Assembly: GCF_028816455.1 (NCBI RefSeq)
Contig: NZ_CP118246.1
Location: forward strand, 2,866,501 to 2,930,500
Origin: Devosia algicola
GTDB lineage: Bacteria; Pseudomonadota; Alphaproteobacteria; Rhizobiales; Devosiaceae
Reading direction: 5' to 3'
DNA length: 64,000 bases
Under the pieces are notes generated by a model. The model saw only the letters and a program-made list of their open reading frames with translations. It searched no databases and was not told the origin of the DNA. The position numbers and the translations under genes are program-made. This document shows positions 11,477-18,744 of this stretch, one piece after another. Position 1 is the stretch's first letter. Each line of letters opens with the position of its first letter.

Positions 11477-12489
11477 TCAAACCACTGCCGCAGGCTCCAC
11501 CGCGATGCGATAGCGGGTAACAAACCGCTCGCCCGCCTTGAACTGGCGCACCGTCGGCGTGCCGCGCCGCGCAATGGGATTGTCCGCCGCAGAAATTTGC
11601 GGTCCGAGATCAAAGGCGCCGCAGATCGGCTCCAGCCCTAAGCCCAGATGGCGTCCGTTCCATGGTGCCGCCTGACGACCGCGATTGCTGATCCACATCA
11701 GCGCGCTGGGGAAATGGCTTTGGTCCCAGCCAAGGCGCACCCGGTAGCCCTCTGCACTGTTCCATAGTGCCGCCTGTCCGGGTACGTCGAACAATTGCAG
11801 AAGTTCTTCGGTGTTCCGGTCCAGCGGCAAGCGGCCGGCGTCGATCTTGCCACCGGCGCGCAACGGCACCTCGTTCCAACGGGGCAGCATTTGTCCGGTG
11901 GCAAATATCGAGGAATCATCGACATCAATCGGGTAGGTTGCTCCGGCAATATTATCGCCAAACTCGACACGCATGGCGCCTGGCGCCTCGGGCAGCCGAA
12001 AGCAGGGATGCAACCCGATGGGCAATGCGCAGTCGGCGCGAACATTGATCCCCAGTTCAAAATCGACGGCTGCGCCGTTGGCGTCGGGGCGAACGATCCG
12101 ATCCAGCGAGGCGATGGGGTGGGTGTCGGGATAGGTGATCGAGAGGGTAATTTGGTCTGGCTCGCCCTTGGCGAATACCCAGTCGTGATTGGCACCAAAT
12201 CCATGCGCCGACACATCAACCCGACCGGCGACACTGGAGCCGGGCCAACCATCATGGGCGGGGCGATCCTCATCCGAACCAAACGGCACGCACGGCCATT
12301 CCCCCGCAAGCGGCGCAATATCCCGGGCAATTGCTCATGGCCCGCCTCATTGGCCCATGGTGCAATCTGGAAGGGCGCGATCTGGCGGCCATCTGGCAGT
12401 ACAAACAAAGTTGCCCCCAACATACCGCCCAGGCTTTGCACGCTCACAACGCCATGATCCCAGGCCAGCGCCTGCACTTGGTTGCTCAT
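11477..12489 (-). CDS. Aldose 1-epimerase (galactose mutarotase-like) protein, one base missing
   Basis: Corrected length is 337 residues. MSNQVQ begins at 12489 with GAGGTGA upstream. The N-terminal half contains QIAPW and HEQLPGIL, and the second half LRGEWPCVPFGSD, SITYPDTHP, HPCFRLP and a C-terminal GLEPICGAFD, all typical of the mutarotase fold (DUF4432/aldose epimerase group). The two halves lie in different frames, joined by adding one C to the C5 run at 12301-12305. It probably interconverts sugar anomers for the adjacent hydrolases. It is convergent with the mannosidase operon. Confidence 0.85.
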
Positions 12490-12608
12490 TGCCGGTTCAC
12501 CTCGTTGCAAATAATTTGGGGATCAGTCCGAGCCGCTGCCTTAGCATGATTTGGGACCGGGGGCGACGTTGGCCAACAGCTGCCGCCCATGTCTCAACCA
12601 TGGTTTAA

Positions 12609-13158
12609 TCAGGTTTCAGCCGGAACATGCTCGTGGCAGATCATTTGGCTATCTTGGGGCGTCAGCGGGACCTGCAGCAAGGCGCAACGCGCCTTGTCGC
12701 CAACCGGGCTATAATAGCGGCAGGCTCTTGCACACGCCGAATGCCCGGCCCTGATTCTCGGCCAGAGATAGTTTGAGCAACCGGGTCAGCAATTGCGCCA
12801 GCGCGTCACGCGCGTCGCGGCTTAGCCCCTCAAGTCCCGCTTCCATCAGGCTCGGTGCCGCGGTGGCCTCTTGCCCACTCGCCGTCAGCCCATAGGAGAT
12901 CGAGCGCTTGTCACTTTCAGATCGTTGCTCCTCGACATGGCCCTTGCGTTCCAGCGCCTTGAGCGTTTGCGACATGGTGCCTCGGGTGGTGCCCAGATAA
13001 TCGGCCACATGGGAGGGTGAGCGCGAAAACCGATTGGCATGGGCCAGATAGGTCAGCGCCGCCAACTGTGTGGGATTGAGATCGTCGACCCAGCCTTGCG
13101 CAGCATCGAGGCGCGACAGGCGATTGATCAGGGTGCGCAGATAATGGGACTGGTTCAT
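12609..13158 (-). CDS. MarR-family regulator with a C-terminal cysteine/histidine tail, frame broken
   Basis: Corrected length is 182 residues. A winged-helix domain shows TQLAALTYLA, SPSHVADYLGTTRGTMSQTLKALERKGHV and the SDKRS wing. As given, the protein would stop shortly after GVCKSL. An extra base at 12723/12724 (AAGAGCTGC read AAGAGCCTGC) hides a tail with CKSCRYY, ARCALL and ICHEH, a possible metal- or redox-sensing cluster known in a MarR subgroup. Start MNQSHY at 13158 is preferred over the ATG at 13188 because the operator lies between them. It probably represses itself and the divergent spondin gene. Confidence 0.85.
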
Positions 13159-13168
13159 GCGCAATATA

Positions 13169-13209
13169 TAGCGAGTCGACATTATCATTGCAATAATAGC
13201 GACTCGCTA
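13169..13209. promoter_or_regulatory. Inverted repeat, likely MarR operator
   Basis: TAGCGAGTCG (13169-13178) and its exact complement CGACTCGCTA (13200-13209) flank an AT-rich 21-bp centre in the divergent gap between the MarR gene and the spondin gene. Position and symmetry suggest a dimer-binding operator controlling both genes. Confidence 0.6.
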
Positions 13210-13248
13210 CTATAAGGGAGTCCTCGATGATGAACCCGGAGAACCGCG

Positions 13249-13998
13249 ATGAGATCCATTCTAATTGTGCCGACCAGCCTGCTGCTGATGGCGGGCGCTG
13301 CAACCGCCGATGAAAACCATGCGGTCAACCAGGAGGGCGCGGTCATTTCGTCCGCCGACACTGCCAAGGTTGCCGCTTTTGACATTCTGGCCGCCCACGC
13401 CCATCGCGACGGTCGCCGCGTGACGTTCCATATGACAACAAATGGCACCGCTGGATCGGAAACGCCCACCCCGGTTGGCGATCTGGCAGGCGCACCGGTT
13501 CTGTCCTATGTGTGGCCAACCTCGCTTGATCCGTCCAGCGTCGGCTTTGAGGGCGAGACCGGCATATTGGCTCTGGCCGCGACCAGCCATCCCGATTTTG
13601 ACGATACCCCATTGTTTGACGAGGATGGCGATGGCGACCCGGCCAATGACGGCACCAAATGGCATAGTCATTGGGTGGTACTGACGCCAACGCCCGCGTG
13701 CGGGGAAGGGGCTCTTGGCGTTCGCGACATCGAAGAGGGTACAACGCCACGGATGCCAGCGACGTGGCCCGGCCTGCCGATATTCATCGACAGCCCCGGA
13801 TTTACCCCGCTATTCGACGGCCCCGAGATCACCGTCAATGTGGCCTTTGCCGACCAGAGCATCCTCGCCGATGCTGCCTATGACGGGGTCACCGCCGCCC
13901 TGCAGGTCAATGCCAACATTCACGCGCCGCTATTGTGCGTTACTGATGTGTTCGACATTGCCTCGGGCGATCTGAGCCTGCCGGGCAAGCTCAACTGA
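13249..13998 (+). CDS. Periplasmic spondin-domain-like protein
   Basis: A 249-residue secreted protein. The start at 13249 gives a signal peptide (MRSILIVPTSLLLMAGAATA). The mature part includes SPGFTPLFDGPEIT, an acidic DEDGDGDPANDGTKWHSHW stretch and WVVLTPTPAC. Bacterial homologues of this type are annotated as spondin domain or generic periplasmic proteins; the biochemical role is unknown. The acidic loop next to HSHW could bind a metal ion, which is only an inference. Divergent control by the adjacent MarR regulator suggests it is induced by a small molecule or stress. Confidence 0.7.
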   Translation: MRSILIVPTSLLLMAGAATADENHAVNQEGAVISSADTAKVAAFDILAAHAHRDGRRVTFHMTTNGTAGSETPTPVGDLAGAPVLSYVWPTSLDPSSVGFEGETGILALAATSHPDFDDTPLFDEDGDGDPANDGTKWHSHWVVLTPTPACGEGALGVRDIEEGTTPRMPATWPGLPIFIDSPGFTPLFDGPEITVNVAFADQSILADAAYDGVTAALQVNANIHAPLLCVTDVFDIASGDLSLPGKLN

Positions 13999-14002
13999 GC
14001 CA

Positions 14003-14022
14003 GCCTGTGTCGCCAGACAGGC
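14003..14022. terminator. Small hairpin between convergent genes
   Basis: GCCTGT (14003-14008) pairs with ACAGGC (14017-14022) in the 30-bp gap between the spondin gene and the TRAP permease gene. There is no T run, so termination is only plausible. Confidence 0.3.
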
Positions 14023-14028
14023 GGGTAC

Positions 14029-15330
14029 TTACCCCAATAGCCCCGCATAGCGCGGCAGCCACAGGCTGAGATCTGGCCAATAGGTGATGACCATCAACAG
14101 GGCAATCAAGACCCCGACAAACAGCCAGATCTCCCGGATCATCTCGCCCAATGGTATGCCGTTCAACGCCTTGATGATGAACAGCAATATGCCATAGGGC
14201 GGGGTGATCAGCCCGATCATCATGTTAAACACCACCACGATGCCGAAATGGTGCAGATCAATGCCCAGCGCCGCTGCCGTTGGGATAAACAGCGGCGTAA
14301 TCACCAGCATGATGGTGGAGACGTCCAGAAAACAGCCCAGCACCAGATAGAGAATGTTGATGACGAGGAAAAACATCGCCGCATTCATCTCGAACTGGTC
14401 AAAGAACAGGAACACTTCCTGCGGGATGCGCTCGATCGTCACCACATAATTGAAGATGAAAGCACCGCACAAAACCAGCGTGACCACGGCGGTGGTCTTG
14501 ACCGTCGACACCACGACATCCCAGAACTGGCGCAGGCTCAGCGCCCGATAGGCAAAGATGGCGAGTAACAGCGCATAAAACGCCGATACCGCCGCCGCTT
14601 CGGTGGGCGTAAAGGCACCCGAATAGATCCCGCCCAGCAGGATGATTGGCATCATCAGCGGCGGCAGCGCCTGCAGGATGATCATTGGAAAAGCACGGAA
14701 AGGAATGGCCTCTTCGACCGGGAAGCCGCGTAGTTTGGCCATGATCATGACCACAATGCCGAGCACCACAACGATCAGCAGCGCCGGCACGATACCGCCC
14801 AGAAACAGCGCGCCGACCGAGGTTGAGGAGATCAGCGCGTAAAACACCATCGGAATTGAGGGCGGGAAAATCGGCCCGACCACCGAAGACGTCGCCGTGA
14901 TCGCGCCGGCAAAGCCGCGCGGATAACGATTGTCCTTGATCATCATGTTGGTCAAAACCTTGCCAACGCCTGCCACATCCGACACGGCGCTGCCGCTCAT
15001 GCCCGAAAAGATCAGGCTGGTCAGAATATTGACCTGCGCCAGCCCGCCCGGCAACCGTCCGACCATGGCCAGCGCGAACTTGAGCAATCGGTCCGAAATC
15101 TGCCCGGCATTCATCACATTGGCGGCGAAGATGAAAAGCGGCACCGCCAAGGCAACGAAATTGCCGAAGACGCCATTGAGCACCTGTTCGGCGGCCAGCC
15201 CGACATCGCGCCCGGCCAGCAGCAGGTAAAAGATCGAGGAAACGATCATGGCGATGCCCATGGGCATGCCAGCCACTGTTGAGGCAATGAGCAGGATCAG
15301 CATCACCGGCAGTGCGAGAGCCACTAACAT
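14029..15330 (-). CDS. TRAP transporter large permease (DctM family)
   Basis: A 433-residue membrane protein with about twelve hydrophobic segments. Motifs typical of DctM include ALAVPLFIFAANVMNAG near residue 60, GMSGSAVSDVAGVGK, PIFPPSIPMVFYA, SGAFTPTEAAAVS and GLITPPYGILLFI. It forms the channel subunit with the adjacent small permease and takes substrate from the binding protein, using an ion gradient. It is last in a three-gene leftward operon. Confidence 0.95.
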   Translation of the reverse strand: MLVALALPVMLILLIASTVAGMPMGIAMIVSSIFYLLLAGRDVGLAAEQVLNGVFGNFVALAVPLFIFAANVMNAGQISDRLLKFALAMVGRLPGGLAQVNILTSLIFSGMSGSAVSDVAGVGKVLTNMMIKDNRYPRGFAGAITATSSVVGPIFPPSIPMVFYALISSTSVGALFLGGIVPALLIVVVLGIVVMIMAKLRGFPVEEAIPFRAFPMIILQALPPLMMPIILLGGIYSGAFTPTEAAAVSAFYALLLAIFAYRALSLRQFWDVVVSTVKTTAVVTLVLCGAFIFNYVVTIERIPQEVFLFFDQFEMNAAMFFLVINILYLVLGCFLDVSTIMLVITPLFIPTAAALGIDLHHFGIVVVFNMMIGLITPPYGILLFIIKALNGIPLGEMIREIWLFVGVLIALLMVITYWPDLSLWLPRYAGLLG

Positions 15331-15344
15331 TCAAACACTCCGGA

Positions 15345-15848
15345 TCAGATCTGGTCGCGCCAGTTCGGCCGCAACAGATTATAGATGCGCCAGACGCCCT
15401 GAATGGCAAAGGCGACGATGAACAATAGATAGCACCCATAAATCCAGGTCATCTGGAAGCGCAACACATTGGATTTCTTGCGCATCAGGAACTGCAGATA
15501 GTCGAGGGTATAGGGCACGAGAATGACAAAGGCGACGACCAGCAGCACCATGGTGCAGAGCGAAAAAATTCGCCTTACATGTTCAGGCGCCAGATCATAG
15601 ACCACGTCAAAAGTGACGTGCTCGCGCACCGGCACCATAAAGGCGGCAGCCCAGAAGACGGTCCAGATGAAGGCGATCATCGTGGCTTCTTCGGTCCACG
15701 CCAGCGGCTGGTTGAGCACATAGCGGAAGAATATCTGCACGATAAAACCGCTAAAGGCGGTCATGAACAACAGGACGCCGACAGCGTCGGCGCCCCGTTT
15801 CAGCCAGAGCAGGCCCGTATGGACCCTATGGGCGGTAGCAGGCGACAT
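15345..15848 (-). CDS. TRAP transporter small permease (DctQ family)
   Basis: A 167-residue protein with four predicted membrane helices; the stretch NQPLAWTEEATMIAFIWTVFW is the DctQ hallmark. It sits 14 bp upstream of the large permease gene and 6 bp downstream of the binding-protein gene, so the three are co-transcribed. It stabilises or docks the membrane complex. Confidence 0.93.
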   Translation of the reverse strand: MSPATAHRVHTGLLWLKRGADAVGVLLFMTAFSGFIVQIFFRYVLNQPLAWTEEATMIAFIWTVFWAAAFMVPVREHVTFDVVYDLAPEHVRRIFSLCTMVLLVVAFVILVPYTLDYLQFLMRKKSNVLRFQMTWIYGCYLLFIVAFAIQGVWRIYNLLRPNWRDQI

Positions 15849-15854
15849 TCAGTG

Positions 15855-16859
15855 TCAGTCAGCCAGGGCGTTGATACGATCAACCCAGCCTTCAGGCCAC
15901 TGCTTGGCGCGGTCCGAGGTCAGGTAAAACTCCTGCACATGGCTGCGGAACGCAGCAACGTCAGGGGTCGTGACCTTAAGACCCTTTTCTTCAAAGAATT
16001 TGACCAGCCGCGCTTCTTCGGCATAGCGCTTTTCATTGTTGAAATCGCAGGCCACGTGCGCCGCTTCAACCATATGAGCCTGCTGGGTCTCATCGAGTTG
16101 ATCCCAGGTCTGGTTATTGACGGCCATCGGCAGCCCGTCGACCAGGTGGTCAGTCAGAACGATCTGCTGGGTGACTTCATAGAATTTGGCCGCATCAACA
16201 GTTGGCAGGGGATTGTCCTGCGCGTCGATCGTGCCGGTCTGCAGGCCTAGATAAACTTCCGAGAATGGCAATGGTGTCGGGTTTGCACCAAGCGCCTCGC
16301 CGAGGAACAGCCACGCGTCAGAACCGGGCATGCGCAGTTTGATGCCATCGAGATCAGCCGGCGTCTGCACATCACGCTCGCGGCGCAGGTTCAATTCACG
16401 CGTGCCGAGATAGCACACGTCGAGCAGTTGGATGCCCATCTCGTCCGACACCGTCTGCTTGAATTCGGCACCAAGATCGGAATCCATCACCTTGCGATAA
16501 TGGTCAGCGTTCTGGAAAAGGTAGCCGGCGGTAAACAGGCCGAATTTTGGAATGGCGTCGGCAATCAGCTGGAACGACACATAGGCCATTTCCGCATTGC
16601 CGCGCTGCAACGCATCAAGATCGCCATTCTGCGAGAACAGCGAGCCGGAATCATAAAGCTGGATATCGAACAGATTGGGTTCGAGTTCGTTCAGCTTGTC
16701 GGCAAACACCTTCATCGCCTGGGTGTGCAGATCGGTTGGCACGGAAACGGTGGTGAATTTCAGCTCGATCGGATCCTGTGCCTGAGCCGCGCCGATTGCC
16801 ATGGCGGCAAAGGACACAGCTGAAAGTGCGACAAGCGCACTGCGCATTAGAGTTTTCAT
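15855..16859 (-). CDS. TRAP transporter substrate-binding protein (DctP family)
   Basis: A 334-residue periplasmic protein. The start at 16859 gives a signal peptide ending GAAQAQ. DctP features include KLNELEPNLFDIQLYDSGSL, the carboxylate-binding arginine region DLDGIKLRMPGSD, and LPFSEVYLGLQTGTIDAQDNPL. A carboxylated ligand such as a sugar acid is expected. The divergent lyase and a glucarate-dehydratase-like gene elsewhere in the window make an aldonate, aldarate or glycosylated acid attractive, but this is inference. Confidence 0.93.
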   Translation of the reverse strand: MKTLMRSALVALSAVSFAAMAIGAAQAQDPIELKFTTVSVPTDLHTQAMKVFADKLNELEPNLFDIQLYDSGSLFSQNGDLDALQRGNAEMAYVSFQLIADAIPKFGLFTAGYLFQNADHYRKVMDSDLGAEFKQTVSDEMGIQLLDVCYLGTRELNLRRERDVQTPADLDGIKLRMPGSDAWLFLGEALGANPTPLPFSEVYLGLQTGTIDAQDNPLPTVDAAKFYEVTQQIVLTDHLVDGLPMAVNNQTWDQLDETQQAHMVEAAHVACDFNNEKRYAEEARLVKFFEEKGLKVTTPDVAAFRSHVQEFYLTSDRAKQWPEGWVDRINALAD

Positions 16860-17004
16860 ATTCCTCCCTTTCCGGGGTTATTCGTCTGCCCTGCCCAGAG
16901 TGATCGAGGTTTGGAGCGACCGGGCCGAGACAGGCTCAATTTGACAAACGGACTTTGCAACATCATTGGACTGATGTAAACACTGATGTGATAGTTGATT
17001 GCAT

Positions 17005-17021
17005 AACTGATTGTATCAGTT
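17005..17021. promoter_or_regulatory. Perfect palindrome, likely operator of the FadR-type regulator
   Basis: AACTGAT and ATCAGTT (7-bp arms, 3-bp centre TGT) lie in the AT-rich gap between the divergent TRAP operon and lyase gene. Size and symmetry suit a GntR/FadR-family dimer, and such a gene (18004-18693) lies just downstream of the lyase. Confidence 0.6.
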
Positions 17022-17051
17022 TTATAACATATTGAAATCTCGGAGGAAAAT

Positions 17052-17966
17052 GTGCCAAATTCCGATCTGTGCGGTGTTATAAGCGCCGTAACGACCCCGG
17101 TTACCAAGAGTTTTGACATCGATGCGGCACGTCTGGCGCGCCATTGCGAGCGGTTGTTGAGCACCGGTTGCAGTTTTGTTTCGACCTTTGGCACCACCGG
17201 GGAGGGCGCCTCACTCTCGAGCCAGCACAAGGTCGCAGCGCTGGAGCAACTCAAGGCCGAGGGCGCTGACCTCGCGCGCCACATTCCCTCGGTCATGACC
17301 CCGAGCGCCGACGAGGCTGGTCGGATGATCGCCGCCGCCGCCGCTTTGGGCTGTCGCGGTGTGCTGGTGCTGCCACCTTTTTATTACGATGCGCCAACCG
17401 ACGAGGGCATCGTTGCCTTCATCGATGATGCCATGACCCGCGCGGGCCGCCCCGACATCGACATCCTGCTCTACAACATCCCGCGCTTTAGCCGTATCAC
17501 CTATACCCCTGAACTGATCGACAAACTGATCGCCAAATTCGGCGCTGCCATTGTCGGGCTCAAGGACTCAACCGGGGTTGCCGCCAACGCCGTCATGCTG
17601 GCGGAACGCTATCCAAACCTCTCGATCTTTACCGGCGACGACCGGGTCATGCCCGGTCTGGTTACGGCGGGCGGTGCCGGTATGATCGGGGGCATGCCCA
17701 ATGTGTTTTGCGCCGATCTCGCCAAAATCTACGCCGCTCCAACGTCCCCCGAAACCGCAACGCTGCGCGAGTATGCCGCCCAGCGCATTGGCACCGTTGA
17801 CAGCAATGGCGGCATGCTGGCGCTCAAGGCGGCGCTGGCGGCGATCTATGATGACGCAGCGTGGCTGCGGGCGGTCCCACCATTGCAGGGGTTGAACAGT
17901 GCACAAGCCACCGCCGTGCTTGCAGCCTTCGCCAAAACCGGATTTGTGCCCGGTAACGCCGCCTGA
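17052..17966 (+). CDS. Dihydrodipicolinate synthase-family lyase/aldolase
   Basis: A 304-residue class I lyase. The pyruvate-binding loop is GTTGEGASLS, the catalytic tyrosine is in LLYNIPR, and the Schiff-base lysine is in VGLKDSTG. The start is GTG 17052 with CGGAGGAAA upstream. The family includes DapA, N-acetylneuraminate lyase, KDG aldolase and 5-dehydro-4-deoxyglucarate dehydratase. Being catabolic by context (TRAP transporter, mannosidase and FadR regulator around it), cleavage or dehydration of a 2-keto-3-deoxy sugar acid is more likely than lysine synthesis. Confidence 0.9.
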   Translation: MPNSDLCGVISAVTTPVTKSFDIDAARLARHCERLLSTGCSFVSTFGTTGEGASLSSQHKVAALEQLKAEGADLARHIPSVMTPSADEAGRMIAAAAALGCRGVLVLPPFYYDAPTDEGIVAFIDDAMTRAGRPDIDILLYNIPRFSRITYTPELIDKLIAKFGAAIVGLKDSTGVAANAVMLAERYPNLSIFTGDDRVMPGLVTAGGAGMIGGMPNVFCADLAKIYAAPTSPETATLREYAAQRIGTVDSNGGMLALKAALAAIYDDAAWLRAVPPLQGLNSAQATAVLAAFAKTGFVPGNAA

Positions 17967-18003
17967 ACTATTGGGCGAAACGATCTGAAACGGGAGTTGT
18001 CAT

Positions 18004-18693
18004 ATGGCCCATGCCAATCCGGGCGACACCAGCGGCGGCGCACGCCGCTCGTTCACCTCGGTCAAAAAGCTGGCCTATGACAAGTTCCAGCAGGCCCTGC
18101 TCGACGGCAATTTGCGTCCCGGCCAGGTGCTGTCGCAAAAGGATCTGGTGGTCCTGCTGAACCTGTCGATTGGCGCCCTGCGCGAATTGCTGCCCCGGCT
18201 GGAAGCCGAGGGGCTATTGCATGTCATGCCCCAGCGCGGCATCCAGATTACCGTCATTGACCTGCCCATGATCCGCGACGCCTTCCAGATGCGCATGGCG
18301 CTGGAGCGTGAGGTTGTGCTGGCGGCGGTCAAATCCATGCCCGACGAGATATTGTTGGAGCAGCGCCGCCTGCACACCGACATCATCGAACGGCTCGGTG
18401 CCAATCCCAGCGCGCAATTGCTGGCCGAGGGGCAGGACGTCGATACAAACTTCCACGATGTTCTGGTCACCGCCACCGACAATGAATTGCTGATCCAGGC
18501 CTACAATGCCAATTCGATCCGCATCCGGCTGATCAAGCTGGACCGCATCAAGTTGAGCGAAACCACGTTGCCCGCCGCCTTTGGCGATCATCTGGCGGTG
18601 ATCGACGCCATCCTGTCGCGCGACCGCCTGCGCGCCGCCGAAGCGATCGAAGCCCATATTCGCAACGCCCGCGAACGGGCCATGGCGCTTTAG
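18004..18693 (+). CDS. GntR-family regulator (FadR/FCD subfamily)
   Basis: A 229-residue regulator. The winged helix has LRPGQVLSQKDLVVLLNLSIGALRELLPRLEAEGLL, and the all-helical FCD ligand domain carries the usual metal-ligand residues in NFHDVLV, FGDHLAV and EAHIRNAR. Its place between the lyase and the third mannosidase suggests that it controls this locus, probably through the palindrome at 17005-17021, and responds to a sugar-acid intermediate. Confidence 0.92.
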   Translation: MAHANPGDTSGGARRSFTSVKKLAYDKFQQALLDGNLRPGQVLSQKDLVVLLNLSIGALRELLPRLEAEGLLHVMPQRGIQITVIDLPMIRDAFQMRMALEREVVLAAVKSMPDEILLEQRRLHTDIIERLGANPSAQLLAEGQDVDTNFHDVLVTATDNELLIQAYNANSIRIRLIKLDRIKLSETTLPAAFGDHLAVIDAILSRDRLRAAEAIEAHIRNARERAMAL

Positions 18694-18744
18694 CCAGCGT
18701 TCCCGTTCAATTGATAATCCGCGACCATCTACGAGACCGCGCCC

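Noticed and set aside
12843..12852. AGGCTC in the MarR gene as a further insertion
   Set aside because: The frame is continuous here (SLMEAGLEG); this AGGCTC is native.
16925..16935. AGGCTC upstream of the TRAP operon as an insertion site
   Set aside because: It is non-coding, so there is no frame to test whether a base is extra.
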